From contig JAFSEW010000050.1 of the NCBI GenBank assembly GCA_017435525.1, forward strand, positions 1-47,504: a DNA stretch of 47,504 nucleotides. The letters run 5' to 3'. The DNA is from Oscillospiraceae bacterium. GTDB taxonomy: Bacteria; Bacillota; Clostridia; Oscillospirales; Oscillospiraceae. This document shows positions 40,993-47,504 of the stretch, piece after piece. The position numbers and the translations under genes are program-made. The notes below the pieces were generated by a model. It saw only the letters and a list, made by a program, of their open reading frames with translations, ran no database searches and had not been told where the DNA came from. Position 1 is the first letter of the stretch, and every line of letters starts with the position of its first letter.

Positions 40993-42225
40993 ATGATTCT
41001 CGCATTTAAGCTTTCCGATCTTGTTACAGTTCCCTTTGGCTACCTGCTTTCCTTCCTGTACCAGCTCACCAGCAACTACGGTATCGCTCTGATCATTTTC
41101 GCCGTTCTGGTCAAGCTGATCCTCTACCCCGTCACCGCAAAGGGCAAGAAGGAATCCATGAAGATGTCCCGGCTCACCCCCCGACTGAAGGTGATCCAGG
41201 AGCGTTATGCCAATGACCAGACCAAGCAAAATGAAGCCATCCAGGCTTTGTATAAAGAAGAGGGCGTTTCCATGGGCGGTGGCTGCCTGTGGAGCATGAT
41301 CCCCCTGTTCATTCTGATTCCCCTGTTTACCGTTATCCGTCAGCCCATTGTATACATGCTCCATGAGAATCTGGCTGTAGCCGAGCAGATCGTGGCTGTG
41401 ATCAAGGAGCTGGCCCCCAGCGCTTTCTCCAGCAACAACTACTACGATCAGGTTGTAGCTGCACAGCTGATCCCCCAGTATGCCGAAGCTATCAAGGCCG
41501 CCATCCCCGCTATCAGCGAGGCCACTCTGGAAGGCGTGAACTTCAGCTTCCTGCAGATCAATATGGGCGCTATCCCCCAGTTTAATGTCTTTAAGTGGGA
41601 AGTGTATAACTGGTCCACCATCGGCGCATTCCTGATTCCCCTGCTGTCTGCCGGCAGCCAGGTGCTGAACATGAAGATCTCCATGAACATGAACAACTCT
41701 GTCGTCACCGACGAGAAGGGTATTCAGGACGAGGAGACTGCCAAGAAATCTCAGGCCAACCAGACCAACAATGTGATGATGTGGACCATGCCCCTGATGA
41801 GCCTGTGGATCGGCTTTACCGTTCCCAGCGCACTGAGCCTGTACTGGTTCGTTCAGGGTATCATCTCCATGGTCATGGATGTCTATCTGACCAAGAAGCT
41901 GCGCACCATCTACGATGCCGAGGACGCTCTGCGTCTGCAGAAGGCTCTGGAGCAGGAGCGCATTGAAGCCGAGAAGGAGCGCATCCGCGCTGAGCGCCGT
42001 GCCGCCAACCCCGACGGTATCACCGAGAACACCAGCAAGAAGAAACTGCAGCAGAAGCAGCAGCGTGAAGCTGACGCTGCCAAGGCCGCTGCCGCCAGAG
42101 AATACGCCGAAAAGAAGGGCATCGTTTTTGAGGAAGAGGAGAGTGCCGTTATGTCCGGCATTCCCTCCCGTCCCTACTGCAAGGGCCGTAACTACGATCC
42201 CAACCGCTACACCACGGAGGAATAA
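40993..42225 (+). CDS. yidC: Membrane protein insertase YidC/Oxa1/SpoIIIJ
   Basis: 410 residues. The insertase core spans an N-terminal helix (about 30-52), the coiled hairpin KMSRLTPRLKVIQERYANDQ, the second helix SMIPLFILIPLFTVIRQP (about 98-115) and two later helices (about 208-222, 258-300). The loop between the second and third helices is longer than in Bacillus SpoIIIJ. The C-terminus is a long charged helix rich in Glu, Lys, Arg and Ala (about 310-380) that may reach ribosomes. No lipoprotein signal. ATG 40993 follows AGGAGG. Confidence 0.94.
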   Translation: MILAFKLSDLVTVPFGYLLSFLYQLTSNYGIALIIFAVLVKLILYPVTAKGKKESMKMSRLTPRLKVIQERYANDQTKQNEAIQALYKEEGVSMGGGCLWSMIPLFILIPLFTVIRQPIVYMLHENLAVAEQIVAVIKELAPSAFSSNNYYDQVVAAQLIPQYAEAIKAAIPAISEATLEGVNFSFLQINMGAIPQFNVFKWEVYNWSTIGAFLIPLLSAGSQVLNMKISMNMNNSVVTDEKGIQDEETAKKSQANQTNNVMMWTMPLMSLWIGFTVPSALSLYWFVQGIISMVMDVYLTKKLRTIYDAEDALRLQKALEQERIEAEKERIRAERRAANPDGITENTSKKKLQQKQQREADAAKAAAAREYAEKKGIVFEEEESAVMSGIPSRPYCKGRNYDPNRYTTEE

Positions 42226-42230
42226 TATCA

Positions 42231-43130
42231 ATGGAAAAGACCCTGATTACCACCGGAAAGACCATTGATCTGGCCATTGAAGCCGCGCTGTCTCAGCTGG
42301 GCCTGGAGCGCGACGATGTGTCCGTTCAGGTCCTGGCCCAGGCCAAGTCCGGTTTCCTGGGTTTCGGTGCTGCCCCTGCCAAGGTGCAGGTGACCTACGA
42401 GGCACCGGACCCTGTTCCCGAAGCACCCAAGGTGGCCCTGTCTTCCGCTTCCCGCTCCAAGCCCAAGGCTGCCGCCCCCGTCAAAAAGCCTGAGCCCAAG
42501 GTTGAAGTCAAGCCCGAACCCAAGGCAGAAGCTCCCAAGGCAAAGGAAGAATCTCCCAAGCAGGAAGCCCCCAAGGCACCTAAGGCCCCCAAGCAGGAAA
42601 AGGCCCCCCGTCAGCCCAAGGCCCCCAAGGAAGTGAAGGCTCCCGCCGCTCCCAAGACTTACGCTGTGGCCGAAGCCGGCAGCACCGAAGAGAAGATCGA
42701 GCAGTTCCTGAAGGGTCTGCTGGAGCACATGGGCTCCAACGCCGTGCCCCATGCCTGGAAAGAATCCGAGGATACCTACAAGGTAGACCTGGTGGGCGAC
42801 GATCTGGGTTACCTGATCGGCCGCCGGGGTGACACCCTGGATGCCATCCAGCATCTGTGCAACTACTCCGTCAAGCGCGGTGTGGAAGGCCATATCCGCA
42901 TCAATGTGGATGCCGAGGCCTACCGTGAAAAGCGGGAAGATTCTCTGCGCCGCTATGCCCGGAAGAAGGCACAGCAGGTGCTGAAGGCCCGCCGCCGCAC
43001 CACCCTGGAGCCCATGAACGCCTACGAGCGTCATGTGATCCATGCCACCCTGCAGGAGATGGACAACATCACCACCCACTCCACCGGCACCGAGCCCAAC
43101 CGCCGGGTTGTCATCGAGTACGTACGCTAA
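42231..43130 (+). CDS. jag: RNA-binding protein Jag/KhpB
   Basis: 299 residues. Jag_N domain at the start (TGKTIDLAIEAALSQLGLER, then AKSGFLGFGAAPAKV). A disordered Lys/Pro/Ala/Glu linker spans about residues 64-140. A KH domain has DLGYLIGRRGDTLDAIQHL (about 186-204), and the R3H domain at the C-terminus has MNAYERHVIHATLQ and NRRVVIEYVR. KhpB-type proteins bind many RNAs and affect cell shape and division in Firmicutes. It starts 5 bases after yidC and ends the block at a terminator. Confidence 0.94.
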   Translation: MEKTLITTGKTIDLAIEAALSQLGLERDDVSVQVLAQAKSGFLGFGAAPAKVQVTYEAPDPVPEAPKVALSSASRSKPKAAAPVKKPEPKVEVKPEPKAEAPKAKEESPKQEAPKAPKAPKQEKAPRQPKAPKEVKAPAAPKTYAVAEAGSTEEKIEQFLKGLLEHMGSNAVPHAWKESEDTYKVDLVGDDLGYLIGRRGDTLDAIQHLCNYSVKRGVEGHIRINVDAEAYREKREDSLRRYARKKAQQVLKARRRTTLEPMNAYERHVIHATLQEMDNITTHSTGTEPNRRVVIEYVR

Positions 43131-43137
43131 ACCTGTC

Positions 43138-43170
43138 AAAACCCTCCGGAAGAAATTCCGGAGGGTTTTT
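43138..43170 (+). terminator. Terminator after jag
   Basis: A perfect 13-bp stem (43138-43150 with 43157-43169) continuing into T residues. Confidence 0.87.
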
Positions 43171-43171
43171 C

Positions 43172-43200
43172 TTGCAATAGGGGATGTTCTTTGCTATAGT
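43172..43200 (+). promoter_or_regulatory. Promoter of eutH
   Basis: TTGCAA (43172-43177) and TATAGT (43195-43200), 17-bp spacer, 27 bases before the start codon. Confidence 0.7.
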
Positions 43201-43227
43201 ACCAACGATAGAGTCGGAGGTGACCCC

Positions 43228-44298
43228 ATGAATATTTTGAATATAGTGATTGGCATTTTTGCCATTTTGGGTGCGCTGGATCGGCTGGCGAACAATCGGT
43301 TCGGTTTGGGCGAAGAATTCGAGCGGGGCTTTCATCTGTTCGGCAGCCTTGCCCTGTCCATGATCGGTATGATCGTCATGGTGCCGCTGCTGGCCCGGTG
43401 GATGCAGCCGGTGCTTTCTCTTTTGGGCGGTATCCTGGAGCCCTCTGTGATTCCCGCTTCCCTGATCGCCAACGATATGGGCGGCGCGGCGCTGTCTGTG
43501 CAGGTAGCGGCAGATCCGGAGTTGGGGCTGTTTAACGGTCTGGTGGTTTCCTGCATGATGGGCGGCACCATTGCCTTCACTATTCCCGTTTCTCTCACCG
43601 CCGTACCGAAACAGCAGCACCGGGAGCTTCTGCTGGGCATGCTCTGCGGTATTATCACCATCCCTCTGGGTTGCCTGTTTGCCGGTTTACTGCGGCCTAT
43701 CCCTTTTCTCCGGCTTCTGTGGAATCTGCTGCCGCTATTGGTACTTTCCGGCATTTTGGCTGCGGGATTGATCTTCTGCCCCAATGTGTGCACCAAAATT
43801 TTTCAGGGTCTGGGCTTTGTGGTAAAAGCCTTGATCACCGCGGGTTTGGTGCTTTCCCTGTTGGAATACTTCACCGGCATCGTATTGGTTCCCGGGCTGA
43901 CCTCTCTGGAGGATGCCGCAGCGGTTTCTCTCAGCTGCAGTTTTTTCCTTACTGGCGTACTGCCGCTGCTGGCGCTGCTGAGTAAAGCCATTTCCAAGCC
44001 CATGTCCCGGCTCAGCAAATCCCTGGGGCTGAACGAGCAGTCCGCCCTGGGTTTCGTTGCCACTCTGGCATCCAGCGTAACCACCTTTGCCATGATGGAA
44101 AAGATGGACAAAAAGGGCGTAATGCTCAATGCCGCATTTGCCATCTCGGCAGCTTTTGCCTTTGCCGACCATCTGGCTTTTACCATGGCCTTTAACAAAG
44201 TCTATGCCTTCCCTGTGGTGTTGGCAAAACTCACCGGCGGCCTCAGCGCCGTTGTGCTAGCCTGTCTGCTACACAAAAGGCTGAACAAAGCCCCTTAA
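43228..44298 (+). CDS. eutH: EutH-like ethanolamine permease
   Basis: 356 residues with about ten membrane segments. Matches the EutH family in ASLIANDMGGAALSVQVA (about 84-101), VVSCMMGGTIAFTIPVSL (about 112-129), and NEQSALGFVATLASSVTTFA (about 272-291). EutH lets ethanolamine into the cell. No other eut gene is present in the window, so it is an orphan copy with its own promoter and terminator. ATG 43228 follows GGAGGTG. Confidence 0.85.
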   Translation: MNILNIVIGIFAILGALDRLANNRFGLGEEFERGFHLFGSLALSMIGMIVMVPLLARWMQPVLSLLGGILEPSVIPASLIANDMGGAALSVQVAADPELGLFNGLVVSCMMGGTIAFTIPVSLTAVPKQQHRELLLGMLCGIITIPLGCLFAGLLRPIPFLRLLWNLLPLLVLSGILAAGLIFCPNVCTKIFQGLGFVVKALITAGLVLSLLEYFTGIVLVPGLTSLEDAAAVSLSCSFFLTGVLPLLALLSKAISKPMSRLSKSLGLNEQSALGFVATLASSVTTFAMMEKMDKKGVMLNAAFAISAAFAFADHLAFTMAFNKVYAFPVVLAKLTGGLSAVVLACLLHKRLNKAP

Positions 44299-44303
44299 AC
44301 AAG

Positions 44304-44342
44304 AACACCGGCTTATGGTATTCACCACAAGCCGGTGTTTTA
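44304..44342 (+). terminator. Terminator after eutH
   Basis: A 15-bp stem with one mismatch (44304-44318 with 44325-44339) ending in TTTT. Confidence 0.82.
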
Positions 44343-44355
44343 TTGTACTTGACAT

Positions 44356-44482
44356 GTAGGGGAGGGTCTTGACCCTCCCGCTACCCGGTAGCATTTTCAA
44401 ACGGGTAATTGTAAGTCGTCAGTTCTCAATTATCATCTTCTATGACTGAAGCTGGCACGGGAGGGTCAAGACCCTCCCCTAC
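44356..44482. repeat. REP-like units 9 and 10, facing pair
   Basis: Unit 9 (44356-44380, plus) and unit 10 (44458-44482, minus) are exact reverse complements of each other (GTAGGGGAGGGTC with GACCCTCCCG) and identical to unit 1 at 4178. They enclose a 77-base unique AT-rich spacer. This is the widest-spaced pair in the window. Confidence 0.8.
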
Positions 44483-44498
44483 AAGCGCTCATACAGCA

Positions 44499-45764
44499 TC
44501 ATGCGTTCTGCCGGGATTCAAAGAGCCGCCGTTCCCGTTTTGCCATGGCGAACATCACAAAATACACGACAATCAGAACGCCGTTGGCGATGGCTGCCAC
44601 ACGGAACACGGGGCTGTAGCTGCCAATTTTGTCGTAGAACAGGTTGCTGATGGGGGTGGAGAAGATGGTAGCCAGGGAAGCCATGGCCAGGAAAATGCCG
44701 TTAACACTGAGGCAGGCCTGATAGCCAAACAGCGGCGCCGCCAGCAGCGGGATCATAATGGAGCTCATACACAGGCCTATGGCGAACAGCAAAATACCCA
44801 CATACGAAAGCACCGGGTCTGCCGTCACGCCCAGGATCCACTGACCCGCAACAGCACACACCATGCAGGCGATCGTAATGGGCTTGGGACCGATCTTATC
44901 GCACAACGCACCGCAAAGCAGCTTACCCACTGCCACAGCCAGCATATACACACTCTGATACGCGGCGGCTTCAGAGGCGGAGAAGCCCTGATCCTGGAAA
45001 TGGGGGATCACCACGCCGCTGGTCAGGTACAGCATGACGCAGGTAATCAGCGTGGTGGCACACATTACATAGAACAGCGGATGCCGCAGCAGCTCCTGGA
45101 AGCTGAAGCCGGGCCAGCTGTGATCCTCCTGCCGGGCCTTTTTCTTATTCTTTGGCAGAGCGCCATAGCCAAAGGGCCGCAGGCCCATTTCTTCCGGCCG
45201 GTCACGGAGCAGCAGATAACTCAGCGTGATCACACCCATGATCACTGCCGTAACCATATTGGCTACGCGCCAGTTGTAATCTTCGATCAGCGCTGTAAGA
45301 ATCACCGTCATCAGACTGCCGCCCAGACCCGAGGACATGGACACCAGACCCACAACCAGACCCTGGTGCTTGAAAAACCAATCCTTTACGATCCGCACGG
45401 CACCGGCCGTGAAGCACACGCCGTAGCCCATACCCATCATGATCTTGCTGAAGCAGAAGCCCCAGATGGTCTTGCAGGTGGCAGTCAGCACCAAAGAGAG
45501 GGTAATCAGGATCAGACTGACAATGGCAGATTTTTTATAGCCAAACTTCTGAAACAGGTAGCCGGAAACCATGGTGCCCACTGTGCAGGTGATGCTGTAG
45601 GGAATGGTTGCCAGGGAATAGCTGCCCCGGGTAACTCCCAGCGTTTCCGAAATGGGAATAATATACACACTGGCGCTGTTCAGCAGGCCGCCAAACACGA
45701 TCATTTGCAGAAACACCAGGAAGGCAACTACCCAGTGATAATTCTGTCGAATTCTTTTTATCAT
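44499..45764 (-). CDS. MFS transporter, OFA/monocarboxylate-carrier-like
   Basis: 421 residues with 12 membrane segments. The start MIKRIRQNYHW at 45764 follows GGAGGA; longer frames upstream lack a ribosome site. Features of the oxalate/formate and monocarboxylate carrier branch are GGLLNSASVYIIPISETLGV (about 21-40), the motif GLVVGLVSMSSGLGGSL in segment 5, and ALCDKIGPKPITIA as motif A in the second half. A carboxylate substrate is likely but unproven. An extended -10 TATAGT on the minus strand (45796-45801) is a possible promoter. Confidence 0.85.
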   Translation of the reverse strand: MIKRIRQNYHWVVAFLVFLQMIVFGGLLNSASVYIIPISETLGVTRGSYSLATIPYSITCTVGTMVSGYLFQKFGYKKSAIVSLILITLSLVLTATCKTIWGFCFSKIMMGMGYGVCFTAGAVRIVKDWFFKHQGLVVGLVSMSSGLGGSLMTVILTALIEDYNWRVANMVTAVIMGVITLSYLLLRDRPEEMGLRPFGYGALPKNKKKARQEDHSWPGFSFQELLRHPLFYVMCATTLITCVMLYLTSGVVIPHFQDQGFSASEAAAYQSVYMLAVAVGKLLCGALCDKIGPKPITIACMVCAVAGQWILGVTADPVLSYVGILLFAIGLCMSSIMIPLLAAPLFGYQACLSVNGIFLAMASLATIFSTPISNLFYDKIGSYSPVFRVAAIANGVLIVVYFVMFAMAKRERRLFESRQNA

Positions 45765-45905
45765 GCTCTTAGGTCCTCCTCGGTTGGTTGGTCTAACTAT
45801 ACCATGCCTGCGCAGAAATGCTAGTGGCATTGTCGCCAAAAAACAGGCTGAAAGGATAGGTAATTTGTCCACAGGAAAAATAAGGTTTTCTTTTCGATAA
45901 TCTTA

Positions 45906-45914
45906 TGCTATAAT
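45906..45914 (+). promoter_or_regulatory. Extended -10 promoter for the VanY-type gene
   Basis: TGCTATAAT, an extended -10 element, 32 bases before the TTG start. The -35 is weak. Confidence 0.6.
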
Positions 45915-45946
45915 AAAGCACAGTTACCAAGAAGGAGGCGCAGTCT

Positions 45947-46903
45947 TTGAAATACTATATTCTTGCAGCAGTAATGCTTTTTGCCTTGTGTCTCCAGGGT
46001 TGTGCACCCCTGGCTCAGCCGGAACCTTCCACGGCGCCCCCCACCGCACCTCCGGAAACCACCGCCGCACCCACTACGGTTCCCACGGAGCCGCCCACCG
46101 GCTGGCTGGAAATGAACGGTATGCGCTACTACCGTTTCCCCGACGGCACCCATGCCACCGGATGGTTTGAAGACAGTGGCAAGACCTACTATATCGCCCC
46201 CAACGGCTTCATGCACACCGGTTGGCTGGAGCTGGACGGCAAGACCTACTATTTTCAGGAAGATGGCAGCATGGCTGTGGGCGAAATCCAGATTGATGGC
46301 GTAAACTATCACTTCACCGCTGATGGCTGGCGGATCATTCTGGTAAACCCCTGGAATACTGTGCCGGAAGATTATGACCCCACCCTGGTGGAAATCCCCA
46401 GCGGTCTTGCTACCCAGGGTGTTCTGGTTTCTGAGGAATGCTATGATGCCCTCATCGCCATGCTGGAAGCCTGCAACGCAGACACCCCCCGGGCTGTGGT
46501 GGTAAGCGGCCACCGTACCCACGCCTATCAGGAAAAGCTCTATAAGAACAAGGTTTCCCGGGTGCAGGCCGAAGGCTACAGCTATGAGGAAGCTCTGGTG
46601 GAGGCCGCCAAGGTGGTGGCAATCCCCGGCACCAGCGAGCATCAGCTGGGTCTGGCTGTGGATATCGTGGACAGCCGCTCCTATTCTCTGACCGATTATC
46701 AGGCCACCCTGCCTGCGCAGAAGTGGCTTATGGAGCATTGCTGGGAATATGGCTTTATCCTGCGCTATCCCGCGGATAAGACCCCTGTCACCGGCATTAT
46801 CTACGAGCCCTGGCACTACCGCTATGTGGGCCTGGAGCTTGCCAAGGAACTCTATGATTCCGGCCTGACCCTGGAAGAATATCTGCAGAACCTCACCCAA
46901 TAA
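45947..46903 (+). CDS. D-alanyl-D-alanine carboxypeptidase lipoprotein with wall-binding repeats
   Basis: 318 residues. The start is TTG 45947 after GAAGGAGG. The signal peptide ends in CLQGC with lipid-modified Cys19. A Pro/Thr linker (about 24-50) is followed by three cell-wall-binding (glucan/choline-binding type) repeats of about 20 residues: GWLEMNGMRYYRFPDGT, GWFEDSGKTYYIAPNG, GWLELDGKTYYFQEDG, plus a partial fourth. The VanY/DacB peptidase domain has SGHRTHAYQEKLY (about 186-198), zinc-site motif GTSEHQLGLAVDIVD (about 228-242) and EPWHYRYVG. It trims peptidoglycan stem peptides at the cell surface. Single-gene unit. Confidence 0.92.
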   Translation: MKYYILAAVMLFALCLQGCAPLAQPEPSTAPPTAPPETTAAPTTVPTEPPTGWLEMNGMRYYRFPDGTHATGWFEDSGKTYYIAPNGFMHTGWLELDGKTYYFQEDGSMAVGEIQIDGVNYHFTADGWRIILVNPWNTVPEDYDPTLVEIPSGLATQGVLVSEECYDALIAMLEACNADTPRAVVVSGHRTHAYQEKLYKNKVSRVQAEGYSYEEALVEAAKVVAIPGTSEHQLGLAVDIVDSRSYSLTDYQATLPAQKWLMEHCWEYGFILRYPADKTPVTGIIYEPWHYRYVGLELAKELYDSGLTLEEYLQNLTQ

Positions 46904-46910
46904 GCGCACA

Positions 46911-46943
46911 AATGCCGCCCGATATTTCGGGCGGCATTTTTCC
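46911..46943 (+). terminator. Terminator after the VanY-type gene
   Basis: A perfect 12-bp stem (46911-46922 with 46927-46938) followed by TTTT. Confidence 0.87.
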
Positions 46944-46953
46944 GCATATTGAG

Positions 46954-46987
46954 AAACAGGCACACGGATTGCTCCGTGTGCCTGTTT
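46954..46987. terminator. Hairpin downstream of pckA
   Basis: A perfect 15-bp stem (46954-46968 with 46973-46987), loop TTGC, flanked by AAA and TTT. It probably ends pckA on the minus strand. Confidence 0.75.
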
Positions 46988-47007
46988 TGTTATGTCAGAT
47001 TATTGGG

Positions 47008-47504
47008 TTACAGCTGGGGGCCTGCAGCGACCAGAGCCTTGCCTTCTTCATTGCCGGTGTACTTGTTGAAGTTCTTGATGAAGCGGGCAGCCAGATCCTT
47101 TGCCTTCTCGTCCCAGATAGCGGCATCTGCGTAAGTATCGCGGGGATCCAGGATAGCGGGATCAACGCCGGGCAGAGCGGTGGGAACCTCGAAATCGAAG
47201 TAGGGGATCTTCTTGGTGTCGGCCTTCAGGATGGAGCCGTCCAGGATGGCGTCGATGATGCCGCGGGTATCCTTAATGGAGATACGCTTGCCGGTGCCGT
47301 TCCAGCCGGTGTTGACCAGATATGCCTTCGCGCCGCTCTTCTGCATCTTCTTGACCAGCTCTTCGCCGTACTTGGTGGGGTGCAGCTCCAGGAAAGCAGC
47401 GCCGAAGCAAGCGGAGAAGGTGGGAGTGGGCTCGGTGATGCCGCGCTCGGTGCCGGCCAGCTTGGAGGTGAAGCCGGACAGGAAGTAGTACTGGGTCTGC
47501 TCGG
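47008..47504 (-). CDS. pckA: Phosphoenolpyruvate carboxykinase (ATP), C-terminal part
   Basis: Interconverts oxaloacetate plus ATP with PEP plus CO2. The frame runs from the window edge to the stop codon at 47008-47010, giving 165 codons of a roughly 530-residue enzyme; the start lies outside. Segments seen are [20 protein letters not shown] (about 7-26, arginine and nucleotide site region), [17 protein letters not shown] and [19 protein letters not shown]. In a fermenter of C4 and C5 acids it may work toward oxaloacetate, next to malic enzyme in overall metabolism. Confidence 0.95.
   Translation of the reverse strand, partial: EQTQYYFLSGFTSKLAGTERGITEPTPTFSACFGAAFLELHPTKYGEELVKKMQKSGAKAYLVNTGWNGTGKRISIKDTRGIIDAILDGSILKADTKKIPYFDFEVPTALPGVDPAILDPRDTYADAAIWDEKAKDLAARFIKNFNKYTGNEEGKALVAAGPQL

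Noticed and set aside
45865-45873. TTGTCCACA as a DnaA box marking oriC
   Set aside because: A single site with a mismatch to TTATNCACA, no cluster, no AT-rich unwinding region and no dnaA nearby.
1-47504. CRISPR array, tRNA or rRNA genes, prophage
   Set aside because: No regularly spaced direct repeats, no tRNA cloverleaf or CCA pattern, no rRNA-like stretch and no phage structural or integrase genes were found by reading both strands.

Overview
The window looks like chromosomal DNA of an anaerobic, amino-acid-fermenting Clostridia, most like the Oscillospiraceae/Oscillospirales of the gut. This is inferred from the clostridial one-carbon genes, the B12-dependent glutamate-fermentation pathway, Gram-positive style promoters and terminators, lipoproteins, and VanY and CapA surface proteins. 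Genes are dense on both strands. No tRNA, rRNA, CRISPR array or prophage was seen. The window opens inside fhs and closes inside pckA.

Layout. 1-4.2 kb: one-carbon genes fhs (partial), fchA and folD, then a ZTP-type riboswitch with an overlapping terminator in front of a DUF1576 membrane protein. 4.3-7.9 kb: pta (minus), then an NfeD / SPFH / DUF6440 set and a REP-associated (RAYT-type) Y1 transposase. 8-25.7 kb: the metabolic core, two divergent units. The minus unit is citD-citE-citF-(ceramidase-fold protein)-fumarase alpha-fumarase beta. The plus side is citC-(P-loop protein)-citXG-gntR and then, from its own promoter, glmS-glmL-glmE-mal-(histidine phosphatase)-(Ldh_2 dehydrogenase)-malic enzyme.

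Together these encode the methylaspartate route of glutamate fermentation. Glutamate mutase (GlmS/GlmE, kept active by GlmL) makes 3-methylaspartate. Mal removes ammonia to give mesaconate. The fumarase-type heterodimer most likely hydrates mesaconate to citramalate. The cit products then most likely act as citramalate lyase, giving acetate and pyruvate. Pta, malic enzyme, the Ldh_2 enzyme and PckA fit downstream pyruvate, acetyl-CoA and C4-acid handling.

25.8-35.6 kb: accessory genes. These are a zinc-ribbon membrane protein, an MFS carrier, a small XRE / ribbon-helix-helix / XRE regulator cassette facing a 76-aa protein across two palindromic operators, an amino-acid ABC importer behind a lysine riboswitch, a DUF3786 protein, a membrane protein, guaB and a YitT-family protein. 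35.8-39.8 kb: typA, pdxY, capA. 39.8-43.2 kb: the rpmH-rnpA-yidD-yidC-jag block, here without dnaA or mnmE/mnmG beside it. 43.2-47.5 kb: an orphan EutH, an MFS carrier, a VanY-type carboxypeptidase lipoprotein and pckA.

Two layers of small repeats run through the window. One is a REP-like family (GTAG followed by a GC-rich hairpin, 10 units), which probably depends on the RAYT transposase. The other is a pair of AT-rich palindromes built of 7-bp units, upstream of fchA and mal.
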